Below the pieces are notes generated by a model, which ran no database searches, was not told the origin of the DNA, and worked only from the letters and a program-made list of their open reading frames with translations. This document shows positions 1-7,090 of a stretch of 12,392 nt of DNA, in pieces. A program made the translations under genes and the position numbers. Source of the DNA: Spirochaetaceae bacterium (GTDB lineage Bacteria > Spirochaetota > Spirochaetia > WRBN01). The stretch lies in the NCBI GenBank assembly GCA_020024055.1, contig JAHHUI010000036.1, positions 1-12,392 of the forward strand, written 5' to 3'. The number at the start of each line of letters is the position of its first letter. Positions within the stretch are counted from its first letter, which is position 1.

Positions 1-571
1 ATTCCATTTTTTCTGTCACTTCTTCAAAAGTTTTTTTATCTAAATATTTGACAAAAAGGGAACGCTCTAAAGTCAAAATTGTATTATCATTTTCCCACAA
101 GACGCGCTGTGGGTTCAATTCTTTGGGCTCGCCATATTTTTTATACAGCTGCATATACAGGGCAAAATAATCCAAATACTCAGGATTAATCTCTAAAATA
201 ATCTCATAAAGCTTTTCCTGATAAAAAACAAAAAAGCCATTTTCCAGCATTTCACGGCCAGCTACACCGATTGTGGTGCGATCGGGAGGCTCTATCATCG
301 TTACATCAGGTTCGCCTTCATATAAAAACATCGTGTCTTGATCCAATGAAGAACGAATAGTTTCAATAGAATCCCCAAAATTATAGTTTTTATAGCCGGT
401 GGGCAGGGCAGCAGACCCTGGAGTCGCATTCTCAGTTGTTTCTCCCTCTTTGGCTTGTTTTTCAGTGGGGGGCACGCCCTGAGAAAAAATGACAGCAGAG
501 AAAAAGAGACCAAATCCCGCTATAAAAAGCCCATATAAAAGAATCTTCTGCATTGCCATATCAATTTTCAC
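1..571 (-). CDS. Secreted protein of unknown function, C-terminus cut by left window edge
   Basis: The reading frame is open from a GTG at 571 to the left edge, about 190 residues with no stop. I chose the GTG because AGGAG lies 8 bases before it; the in-frame ATG codons at 559 and 553 have no ribosome site. The product begins with a short charged stretch (MKIDMAMQK), then a hydrophobic segment at roughly residues 10-28 ending near FSQG, so it is probably exported through Sec. After a Thr/Glu/Pro-rich linker (about residues 30-55) comes a globular region rich in Tyr and Phe, including NFGDSIETIR and, later, YKKYGEP. I recognise no catalytic motif and no named family. It starts 23 bases after the DUF2259-like gene and is probably the last visible member of the flgN-flgK transcript. 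Function unknown; that it is a real gene is fairly sure because of the ribosome site, signal peptide and long open frame. Confidence 0.65.
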   Translation of the reverse strand, partial: MKIDMAMQKILLYGLFIAGFGLFFSAVIFSQGVPPTEKQAKEGETTENATPGSAALPTGYKNYNFGDSIETIRSSLDQDTMFLYEGEPDVTMIEPPDRTTIGVAGREMLENGFFVFYQEKLYEIILEINPEYLDYFALYMQLYKKYGEPKELNPQRVLWENDNTILTLERSLFVKYLDKKTFEEVTEKME

Positions 572-579
572 GGATGACT

Positions 580-584
580 CTCCT
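580..584 (-). promoter_or_regulatory. Ribosome binding site deciding the GTG start at 571
   Basis: AGGAG on the minus strand, 8 bases before the GTG. It lies in the 23-base gap after the preceding gene and is the only good Shine-Dalgarno match near this start. It argues against the later in-frame ATG codons. Confidence 0.6.
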
Positions 585-594
585 GCTTTCCTCT

Positions 595-1326
595 CTAAAA
601 CTTAATTGCCTCGACCATATAGCGCACATCAACCTTACTTTGGCCATAATATTTTCGAGCAATAATGAACACCAGTCCTTTGCCTCCTGGCATCAGGATA
701 ATACTTTCCAGTTCATAGCCCATCACGCCTTTGCGCACAAATTTAGGATGTCCCACGGTATAGCGCTGTATCGCACCGCTGGATTTCTGCACAATGAGAT
801 CTAAAGACAACGTTGAACTGACATTAGGGCCCATATTGCTGACATTTTGATTTAAAGTCACGCTGTACTGCGTATTGGTTTGAAAATCGCGAAAGGTGAT
901 GGAATTATCCAGGCCCGAAGAATCAGAAAGACCTGATTTACGCGCATCATCTGTTAAGGAAGAGGACAAATACAATAATCGCCCACGCGTGGTATAGCTG
1001 ATGCCCAGACGCTTTCGCACAGGGGCATAATTTTCTATCAGCTGATATAAAACGCCATCGCCTGAATCACCAGGAGTCAAGGGATATTTCTCTTTGGCAT
1101 TCATCATAGAGCCCTGAACAAATTCATTAGAGGCGACATCAACGGTGACAATGGTAGCATAGGCTTCTTCACTAGAGATTGAATAGCCATATTGTCCAAA
1201 TGTGAAATAACGTCCGTTTTTAGAAAAACCTAAATTGATAAAATTGGCCACGTCTCCTGCAGACAGAAAAAAAAGCGAAGAAGAAATGATGAGTAAAAGA
1301 AATAAAAATAAAAAAATTTTCTTCAT
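595..1326 (-). CDS. Predicted secreted protein, DUF2259-like
   Basis: A 243-residue exported protein. The start ATG at 1326 (MKKIFLF) has GAGG 6 bases upstream and leads straight into a signal peptide: Lys-Lys, then a long hydrophobic run to about residue 24. Starts further upstream (a TTG at 1362, ATGs at 1341 and 1338) would put extra polar residues before the signal and lack this ribosome site. The mature part opens with GDVANFINLGFSKNGRYFTF, which resembles the opening of the DUF2259 (COG5497) predicted secreted proteins; this is recalled, not searched. No catalytic motif is visible. The middle is Ser/Thr-rich and the end (GKGLVFIIARKYYG, VRYMVEAIKF) looks like beta strands. It lies 61 bases after the CAP gene and 23 before the next secreted protein, consistent with one operon. 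Its role in the envelope is unknown. Confidence 0.65.
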   Translation of the reverse strand: MKKIFLFLFLLLIISSSLFFLSAGDVANFINLGFSKNGRYFTFGQYGYSISSEEAYATIVTVDVASNEFVQGSMMNAKEKYPLTPGDSGDGVLYQLIENYAPVRKRLGISYTTRGRLLYLSSSLTDDARKSGLSDSSGLDNSITFRDFQTNTQYSVTLNQNVSNMGPNVSSTLSLDLIVQKSSGAIQRYTVGHPKFVRKGVMGYELESIILMPGGKGLVFIIARKYYGQSKVDVRYMVEAIKF

Positions 1327-1332
1327 GCCAAA

Positions 1333-1336
1333 CCTC
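1333..1336 (-). promoter_or_regulatory. Ribosome binding site for the DUF2259-like gene
   Basis: GAGG on the minus strand with a 6-base spacer to the ATG at 1326. It favours that ATG over earlier candidate starts in the same frame. Confidence 0.5.
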
Positions 1337-1370
1337 ATCATAATTATCGATTCACCGGGCAAAAATCATC

Positions 1371-1387
1371 AGCAAAAAGTCTTTGCT
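1371..1387 (-). repeat. Short inverted repeat just after the CAP gene stop
   Basis: AGCAAA and TTTGCT form a perfect 6-base stem with a 5-base loop, directly after the stop codon of the CAP gene. The stem is short and AT-rich and has no U-run right behind it, so a terminator is unlikely. It might mark an RNA processing or 3'-end protection site within the operon. Confidence 0.2.
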
Positions 1388-2074
1388 CTAATCATAACGC
1401 GCAGGTATGACAAGTAAATCTCCCTGGCCGCTTGAATTAAAAATCATACATTGCTCAGGGCCATCTGTCGATAAAACAAATTTCAAAATCCGCTCATTTT
1501 CTATAGAAACAGGCACGACCTGAATATTTCCCGCCTGAAGCCACACCTGGGGCAGCATGCCCTCTCTGAGTGTCACTTCAACTTCCAGGCTGGCGCCATT
1601 CCATGTGAATGCGCGTTGTGTGCTGATGGAAGTGGTGAAGAGCACCGTGGCTACATAGGTGTGTCCGTTTTCCACCAGGCCCACACCAAAGGCCGTCCAG
1701 CGAGGGTCGAGCAAAACTTGGCGATGTGTCGGGCTTTTCAGCCACATCTGCACAATCCGCTCTAAATCCGGCCCTCGGCCCAAAATCTCGCCCGTGGACA
1801 GTGCCGACCCGCCCCCCACACGATAGCGCTTGACAGCATTGCGGCCATTCATATCCATATGGCTGAGATCCTGCTGTGTGAACAGCCACTGAGCATATTG
1901 CGCACAAACCTCTTCTGCTGCCTCATCCACAAGCAAGCCTTGATGCACGCCATACTCCGCACGCACCTGAATCAGCATTTGTGCTAATTTATCTTTCGCC
2001 AAATCCTGTGCCTCTTGTGCAAAAAGGCATGTAGAAAAAAAACACAATAACAGCGCAAAAAATAAATTAGCCAT
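1388..2074 (-). CDS. Secreted CAP/SCP-domain protein
   Basis: A 228-residue exported protein of the CAP (SCP/PR-1, formerly DUF-type YkwD) superfamily. I chose the ATG at 2074 because it starts a clean signal peptide, MANLFFALLLCFFSTCLFAQ; the same frame is open to 2149, but that would bury the signal behind 25 residues translated from the end of flgK. The CAP domain covers about residues 28-150 and shows the usual conserved sites: H72 in LSHMD, E96 in GEIL and H117 in WLKSPTHRQVLL, followed by GVGL. A beta-rich C-terminal extension of about 75 residues has no family I recognise. CAP proteins are extracellular; the conserved His/Glu cleft can bind divalent metal, but their biochemical roles vary. 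The start overlaps the flgK stop by 8 bases, so translation is probably coupled to flgK, which is unexpected for an envelope protein of this family. Confidence 0.85.
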   Translation of the reverse strand: MANLFFALLLCFFSTCLFAQEAQDLAKDKLAQMLIQVRAEYGVHQGLLVDEAAEEVCAQYAQWLFTQQDLSHMDMNGRNAVKRYRVGGGSALSTGEILGRGPDLERIVQMWLKSPTHRQVLLDPRWTAFGVGLVENGHTYVATVLFTTSISTQRAFTWNGASLEVEVTLREGMLPQVWLQAGNIQVVPVSIENERILKFVLSTDGPEQCMIFNSSGQGDLLVIPARYD

Positions 2075-3959
2075 TGAGCCCAAGCTTAATAATAGTCTCC
2101 AGCATCTTATCAATTTCTGTGACAAAACGCGCGCTGGCGGCAAAGCCATGCTGGAAACGCACTAAATCAGCAAATTCTTCATTGATATTCACACCCGAAA
2201 TAGACTGCTTTATATCATTGAGATTTTTCATGCGTGCATCAAAGTCAAGATAGCTGGCCTGGGCATTGCTTCCTTTCACACCCACCAAAGCGGCATTGTC
2301 GGCAAAGAAATCGTCCAGACTGGTCAATCTGTCCACCATGACCTTTTCATAGCGCAAATCTGCAATGGCCAAAGCCATGCGATTATCACCTATGGCGGCT
2401 TCATTGGTCACCAGGCGCATTGTAGCGGCTACCATATTGGCATCGGCAGCCACACGGGAATTCACAGAAATCCACGCCGCGGGATTCGCCAAAGGCGAAA
2501 CTGCATAGGTCACGCCCTCATTCAGTCTCAGGGCAGCCTGGCCGGCATTAATCTGATCATAGTCATAGGCACCATCGGCTCCAGAGGCCTGAAGCAAGCC
2601 GGCATAGCCCACCAGGAATTGTCCTGAATCTTCCACATGGCGAATGACAAAGTCCTTGTACTGGCCGCTGGTGCCCATCGTGCCCTTCAGACTCAGGCGC
2701 CCCTGGCTGTCCAGGCGCGCCACCACATTGGAATTAGCATAATTAATACGCTCGACAATTTTTTCCACTGTGTCCGAGGCATAATAGGGCACCTCAACCG
2801 GGCCATCGGCGCCGTCAAATGTCAGCGTGCCTTCCAGGCCAACAGGCTGTGTCGGGCTCAGGCTTTCTGTTCCGGTGATGCGGAATAAATAAGTCTGATC
2901 AAATTCACCATCGCCATTGCTGTCATAATTTCCGTTCACATCTTCAATGATGGGCAGCTGCGTGAAGAAATCCAGTCCGGTGCTTCCCCCGCGGCCCACG
3001 CCTTCGCGATGAAGACCATTCACCATGTCGGAAAAGTTGATTGTCATGGTGTCTATCTTTTTAATCTCATCTTTAATATCCACATCGCGCAGCTCTATCA
3101 AAGAATAGAGCTTGCCGCTTTTGCCCAGATAGTCTTTCAGTTCATCCTCTTCCACCCAGTCCACTTTCATCATGCCCGGGTCATTGGGGATTTCTGACAT
3201 GGTCAGGGGCTTCACCAATTCGCCCTGCACCAGGGTGCGCCCGTAAATATGCACTAGGAATTCATCGGTGTCGCGATGCTCTACCGTCAGGGGCACCAGC
3301 TCGGCCAGCTGATCCACAAGCAAATCACGGCGGTCCATCAGGTCATTGGGATCGTCGCCCACGGCCTTGGAAAGGACAATACGATTGTTCAGTATTGCAA
3401 TCTGCTCTGCTTTTTTATTGATGTCATTCACTGTCACTTTCACAGCATCATTCAGCAACACACGCTGCTCATACAGGCTGTTATAGCGATGATTAATAGC
3501 CTCAGCCAGGGCTTTGCCGTTTTCAATGACAATATTGCGCTGGGCCAAAGACTCGGGGTTGCCGGCCAGATCCTGCCAGCTGGTCCAGAAAGCATCCATA
3601 TAGGTGCGCACAGATGTCTCATTAGGCTCGGCATAAATCATTTCCAGTTTTCTAATATAAAATTCTCTTGTCTGCCAATATCCAAAATCATCTGCCGTGG
3701 AGAGAATCTGATTTTCATGCAGAATATCGAAAATACGCTCTACCTGCTGAATTTTGGGGCCCTGGCCCAATTGGCCGGGAACATTCACTCTTTCCAGCGA
3801 GGCATCATATAAAGGCTCAACTGTTGAGAGCTTCACTCTTTGGCGTGAATAGCCTTCTGTATTCAGATTGGCTAAATTATGACCGGTGGTTTTAAGAGAG
3901 GTCTGATGAGCAAGTATACCTCTTTTACCAATTTCCAAACCCATGAATGTTGAATGCAT
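2067..3959 (-). CDS. flgK: Flagellar hook-associated protein 1 (hook-filament junction)
   Basis: FlgK (HAP1) joins the flagellar hook to the filament; in spirochaetes this is on periplasmic flagella. The 630-residue product starts at an ATG with AGGAG 7 bases upstream. The N-terminal rod/hook motif (residues about 5-45, with TGHNLANLNTEGYSRQRV) and the C-terminal motif (about 590-628, with VNINEEFADLVRFQHGFAAS) are both present and intact, as needed for coiled-coil packing. The central region is long compared with about 550 residues in enteric FlgK, and carries an Asp/Asn/Gly loop at residues 346-354 (DSNGDGEFD) resembling a calcium-binding loop. flgN lies 51 bases upstream, as expected of its export chaperone. 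flgL, the usual partner, does not follow; a CAP-domain gene does. Identification is very secure. Confidence 0.96.
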   Translation of the reverse strand: MHSTFMGLEIGKRGILAHQTSLKTTGHNLANLNTEGYSRQRVKLSTVEPLYDASLERVNVPGQLGQGPKIQQVERIFDILHENQILSTADDFGYWQTREFYIRKLEMIYAEPNETSVRTYMDAFWTSWQDLAGNPESLAQRNIVIENGKALAEAINHRYNSLYEQRVLLNDAVKVTVNDINKKAEQIAILNNRIVLSKAVGDDPNDLMDRRDLLVDQLAELVPLTVEHRDTDEFLVHIYGRTLVQGELVKPLTMSEIPNDPGMMKVDWVEEDELKDYLGKSGKLYSLIELRDVDIKDEIKKIDTMTINFSDMVNGLHREGVGRGGSTGLDFFTQLPIIEDVNGNYDSNGDGEFDQTYLFRITGTESLSPTQPVGLEGTLTFDGADGPVEVPYYASDTVEKIVERINYANSNVVARLDSQGRLSLKGTMGTSGQYKDFVIRHVEDSGQFLVGYAGLLQASGADGAYDYDQINAGQAALRLNEGVTYAVSPLANPAAWISVNSRVAADANMVAATMRLVTNEAAIGDNRMALAIADLRYEKVMVDRLTSLDDFFADNAALVGVKGSNAQASYLDFDARMKNLNDIKQSISGVNINEEFADLVRFQHGFAASARFVTEIDKMLETIIKLGLNG

Positions 3960-3966
3960 TTTTGCT

Positions 3967-3971
3967 CTCCT
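3967..3971 (-). promoter_or_regulatory. Strong ribosome binding site of flgK
   Basis: AGGAG with a 7-base spacer to the flgK ATG, the strongest Shine-Dalgarno match in the flagellar block. It fixes the start of flgK, in contrast to the weak sites before flgN and the CAP gene. Confidence 0.65.
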
Positions 3972-3982
3972 TTTCTCTTAAA

Positions 3983-4002
3983 AAAACCGTTATAACAATT
4001 TT
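3983..4002. repeat. Imperfect dyad with GTTATAAC core between flgN and flgK
   Basis: An eight-base palindrome, GTTATAAC (3989-3996), is flanked symmetrically by AAAA and TTTT. On the minus strand the core contains TATAAC, one mismatch from a sigma-70 -10 box, but I see no -35 box at proper spacing. It could be an operator, a weak internal promoter for flgK, or chance in AT-rich DNA. Confidence 0.25.
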
Positions 4003-4010
4003 ATTCTTTC

Positions 4011-4532
4011 CTATTTTGTCGAATCAAAAAGGAAAGAATCGGGGTCGTGCATGGCGCGGCGGCCAGCCCGCATATAGGGATTGCCGGTATTCTGCACCAC
4101 GCTGGCTCTGTCCATCACGCCCTTCACCAATTCCATGCGCACACGGGCATAGACCTCTAAGCTTTTGAGTCGACAGCGCATACGATAAACTTCAGTGCGC
4201 AGAAAAAAGTAAATACGCTTGGTTTCTTCGCGCAAATCAGCAGGAAAAAACTGTACAGCCTCTAAAAAGCTGCGGTTTTTGGGCAGCTGCGCGGCGGTGT
4301 ATAAATCTTGAGTGATATTATGCCGGCGTTCTTCCACCGCGGCAATATCATGAGAAATACGAGCACATTCGCGCAGGATTTTCTGAAGCTCGGGCCATTG
4401 TCTTTGCTGCACAGCCGTGCGAAGCACATCATAGCAGCGATTAAATTCATTTATAAAAGCAAGCTCGCGCTCCATAGTTGCCTTCAAAGCAACAACTTTA
4501 TCTATTACCTGTATAGTTCTCTTGTTTTCCAC
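4011..4532 (-). CDS. flgN: FlgN-like flagellar export chaperone
   Basis: A 173-residue protein that looks almost wholly helical, rich in Arg, Glu, Ala and Leu, without signal peptide or membrane segment. FlgN-family chaperones are helical cytoplasmic proteins that hold FlgK and FlgL ready for the flagellar type III export apparatus. Position directly before flgK (51-base gap) is the main support; sequence motifs in this family are weak, so the call rests on size, helicity and context. The first possible start is a GTG at 4532, with an in-frame stop two codons upstream and only a poor ribosome site. A later ATG at 4475 has AAGG 5 bases before it and would give 154 residues; either may be used. 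The basic C-terminal tail (about residues 140-173) with RAGRRAM is unusual for FlgN. It is probably the first gene of the flagellar transcript. Confidence 0.6.
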   Translation of the reverse strand: MENKRTIQVIDKVVALKATMERELAFINEFNRCYDVLRTAVQQRQWPELQKILRECARISHDIAAVEERRHNITQDLYTAAQLPKNRSFLEAVQFFPADLREETKRIYFFLRTEVYRMRCRLKSLEVYARVRMELVKGVMDRASVVQNTGNPYMRAGRRAMHDPDSFLFDSTK

Positions 4533-4621
4533 ATCCTATCTCTTCGGAGGATAATAAGCGAACTTGAGAAATTCATAATTCGACTCAATAAAAATAAAAA
4601 AGAGTTAAGGCCTCTGCATTC
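4533..4621. promoter_or_regulatory. Divergent intergenic region, flagellar operon versus secreted protein/purB operon
   Basis: This 89-base AT-rich gap separates two oppositely transcribed operons and should hold both promoters. Toward flgN, TATTAT on the minus strand (4551-4556) resembles a -10 box 18 bases before the GTG, but the -35 position is poor. Toward the plus-strand gene, TTGAGA (4564-4569) could be a -35 with an A-rich -10 near 4588-4594, also weak. I see no convincing sigma-28 (TAAA with GCCGATAA) or sigma-54 (TGGCAC with TTGC) element for the flagellar genes. AAGG at 4607-4610 is a possible ribosome site for the ATG at 4622. Confidence 0.45.
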
Positions 4622-5650
4622 ATGTCGATACGAGATGATATGAGAATCCATAAGTTTCACAATGTACTGGCAATGCTGGCTTTTTTACTTATTATTACCG
4701 GCGCGGCCACGGCTCAAAATCCTGGTGACAGACTGTTAACCACAGTCTCTTTATTTAGGGGGAGTACTCCTTTGGGTTCCTACTCATCCTGGTTCCCTAT
4801 TGGCAGCTTTTCTCTGCCCGAGGCAACTCTTGTTCAAAGCAGTGCAACGCCGATTGAACAAAAATGGAGATTAAAAATCTCTTATCACGTGGAAAATGCC
4901 GGCAGTCGTTTTGCCTTGCAGGCACGTGTAGACTTGAACCAGAATCAAAGTCCTATCTTTAGTGTGGCCTGGGATGACGGGCGCGTGGGCCGTCGTCAGG
5001 CATATACAAATTGGCTTCAGCCCGAACTGCTGGGTTTCAATTCTCAGGCGATGTTTCCTGTTTCTTTGAATCTGATTCCCTCTGGAGACGGGCAGGCGCC
5101 TGCTGATGTTTATGTAGATTCAGTCGAATTAGAAATTTGGGAAATTGCCCAGACGGGCGTAAGAACAGGCACGCAGATTGCCTCTGTGGCCAGCCCGACC
5201 GAGCGCATGAGCGGCGCACCGCGTACCAGTGCACAAAATAAAAAATCTTCTGTTGCCCTGGCCCTGGAAACAAGTGTAAATTTCCTACGTGCGGCCAGCA
5301 CAGGCGGATTGGGCAGCGCCAAGCGGTATTTATCTAATGATGTGGTGTCTTTAAGCAGCCTAGAGCCCTTAAGCCCATCCAGCGTGCCGTTGCTGAAACT
5401 GCCCATGGGTATGAGCTTTGATGATTATCTGGCAAATTATGAGCCCCAGATTTTCAGTTATAGCCAATTTGCCGGTCTTTTTGACGACCTGGAAAGCCAT
5501 CAGGTGAATGGATGGCAGCTGTCCTCGAAGAGTTATCTCTTCATTGGGAACAATACAAAATCCTGGGGCAAAGATGTCCTGCCAGGACAGCCTTTGGTCT
5601 TTGTTTTAGAAGAAGAAAACGGAACAATGAAGGTGAAAGCATTTCCATGA
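4622..5650 (+). CDS. Secreted protein of unknown function, coupled to purB
   Basis: A 342-residue protein of a family I do not recognise. It has a signal peptide: after MRIHKFHN comes a hydrophobic core (about residues 14-27) and a plausible cleavage after ATA near residue 31. The start could be the ATG at 4622 (AAGG 12 bases before) or the ATG at 4640 (MRIHK), which gives a more typical signal peptide. The mature part seems to have two units: residues about 38-175, rich in aromatic residues and beta-like (YSSWFPIGSF, WRLKISYHVE, VDSVELEIWE), joined by a Ser/Thr/Ala linker (about 180-212) to a C-terminal unit (about 213-342) starting ALETSVNFLRAAS and ending VFVLEEENGTMKVKAF. The latter's layout faintly recalls small cone-shaped NTF2-like folds, but that is a guess. 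Its TGA overlaps the purB ATG (ATGA), so the two are co-translated although one is exported and the other cytoplasmic. Confidence 0.75.
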   Translation: MSIRDDMRIHKFHNVLAMLAFLLIITGAATAQNPGDRLLTTVSLFRGSTPLGSYSSWFPIGSFSLPEATLVQSSATPIEQKWRLKISYHVENAGSRFALQARVDLNQNQSPIFSVAWDDGRVGRRQAYTNWLQPELLGFNSQAMFPVSLNLIPSGDGQAPADVYVDSVELEIWEIAQTGVRTGTQIASVASPTERMSGAPRTSAQNKKSSVALALETSVNFLRAASTGGLGSAKRYLSNDVVSLSSLEPLSPSSVPLLKLPMGMSFDDYLANYEPQIFSYSQFAGLFDDLESHQVNGWQLSSKSYLFIGNNTKSWGKDVLPGQPLVFVLEEENGTMKVKAFP

Positions 5651-7086
5651 GTAAACAATATGACCAGTACACAGCCCCCTGGGCTCAGAGATATGCCAGT
5701 CAAGAGATGCTGGAATTACTCTCCCCTCAAACGCGCTATAGCACATGGCGCCAGATGTGGCTGTGGCTGGCCGAGGCTGAAAAGTCTGTCGGGTTACCCA
5801 TCACTGATTCTCAATTAGCCCAGATGCGTAAGAATCTGGAAAATATTGACTTTGACAAAGTTCAAAAATATGAGAAAGAACTGAAGCATGATGTGATGGC
5901 GCATATTCGTGCTTTTGGAGATGCAGCCCCTGAGGCCGCGCCGATTATTCATCTGGGCGCCACCAGCGCAGACATCACAGACAATGCCGACTTAATCATC
6001 TTTCGCAAAGCCTTAGTCATCATTGAAACAAAAATTGCACGCCTGCTGGCCTCTATGGCCAAGCGTGCCGAGCGTTATCACGACATGGCCTGCCTGGGTT
6101 TCACACATCTTCAGCCGGCACAGATTACCACTTTGGGCAAGCGCATCACTATGTGGATGCAAAGCCTGCTGGAAGATCTGCGCGAATTCGAGCGCATGGT
6201 GGAATTGCTGCCCTTTCGCGGCATCAAAGGCGCCACAGGCACAGGCGAAAGTTTTCACACGCTTTTAAACGGTGACTATAAGAAATATCAAGCCATTGAA
6301 AGCTATTGTGCCCTGCATGCCGGGTTTCAAACTGTCGAGCCAGCCTGCGGCCAGACTTATGACCGTAAATGGGACAGTTACATCATGACAGCGCTGGCCC
6401 ATTTGGCAGAATCCGTGCACAAAATAGGCACAGATCTGCGCCTGTTGCAGTCTATGCATGAATTGGAAGAACCATTCACTAAAAATCAGGTGGGTTCTTC
6501 GGCTATGTCTTACAAACGCAACCCGGTGAAAGCTGAACGCGCATGCAGTCTGGCAAAATTTGTTCTCTCCTTATACAACAATACACAAATGATCACGGCT
6601 ACGCAATGGCTGGAACGCACTTTAGACGACAGCGCAAATCGCCGCCTGTCGATTCCCCAGGCATTCCTGGCTTGCGACAGCATTTTGATCATTCTCACTC
6701 ATATCTTTGAAGGCCTGATGGTGTATCCCAAAGTGATTGAGCATAATATGAAGAGAGAGCTGCCATTCCTGCTCAGCGAGCGTGTCTTGATGCTGGCGGT
6801 TCAAAAAGGCGCCGACAGGCAAGAGACGCATGAAGCCCTGCGCAGAATCAGCATGGAAGTGCATGTTTCCCAGATGGAAGACGGTGTCGAGCTCGACTTC
6901 TTAGACCTGGTGGCGAAAGAAAAAGTTTTACACATCAATCGCCGCACGCTGGAAGAGATGATGAATCCGAAAGCTCTTTTTGGTTTTGCCGATGTGCAGA
7001 CAAATGCCTTCCTGAAGCAGCATATTGAACCTTTCCTTGAGCGCTATGAAAAACGCATTAAACAAACACCTATTGATTTGATTTAA
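5647..7086 (+). CDS. purB: Adenylosuccinate lyase
   Basis: PurB cleaves fumarate from SAICAR and from adenylosuccinate, serving both IMP synthesis and the IMP-to-AMP step. The 479-residue product starts at the ATG overlapping the previous stop; the frame is open further upstream but those codons belong to the previous gene. Fumarate lyase superfamily landmarks are all present: HDVMAH (81-86), HLGATSADITDNADL (102-116), FTHLQPAQ (152-159) holding the likely catalytic acid H154, and the flexible signature loop GSSAMSYKRNP (283-293) with the likely catalytic serine. WLERTLDDSANRR further on is diagnostic of adenylosuccinate lyases rather than fumarases or argininosuccinate lyases. Length and motif wording match the longer class that includes the animal enzyme (about 480 residues) more than the roughly 430-residue Bacillus type. 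No other purine gene is nearby. It ends 4 bases from the converging yigZ stop, so no terminator fits between them. Confidence 0.96.
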   Translation: MSKQYDQYTAPWAQRYASQEMLELLSPQTRYSTWRQMWLWLAEAEKSVGLPITDSQLAQMRKNLENIDFDKVQKYEKELKHDVMAHIRAFGDAAPEAAPIIHLGATSADITDNADLIIFRKALVIIETKIARLLASMAKRAERYHDMACLGFTHLQPAQITTLGKRITMWMQSLLEDLREFERMVELLPFRGIKGATGTGESFHTLLNGDYKKYQAIESYCALHAGFQTVEPACGQTYDRKWDSYIMTALAHLAESVHKIGTDLRLLQSMHELEEPFTKNQVGSSAMSYKRNPVKAERACSLAKFVLSLYNNTQMITATQWLERTLDDSANRRLSIPQAFLACDSILIILTHIFEGLMVYPKVIEHNMKRELPFLLSERVLMLAVQKGADRQETHEALRRISMEVHVSQMEDGVELDFLDLVAKEKVLHINRRTLEEMMNPKALFGFADVQTNAFLKQHIEPFLERYEKRIKQTPIDLI

Positions 7087-7090
7087 AGAT

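Noticed and set aside
2075..2149. Upstream extension of the CAP gene to an ATG at 2149
   Set aside because: It would place 25 residues read from an alternative frame of flgK ahead of a textbook signal peptide starting at 2074.
3276..3812. 178-residue open frame on the plus strand inside flgK
   Set aside because: It lies wholly antisense to the well-supported flgK coding sequence, has no ribosome site or recognisable domain, and its composition is that of a complement shadow.
5512..5646. N-terminal extension of purB by 45 codons
   Set aside because: That stretch is the coding end of the preceding secreted protein; adenylosuccinate lyases begin close to the MSKQY start and the ATGA overlap is typical.
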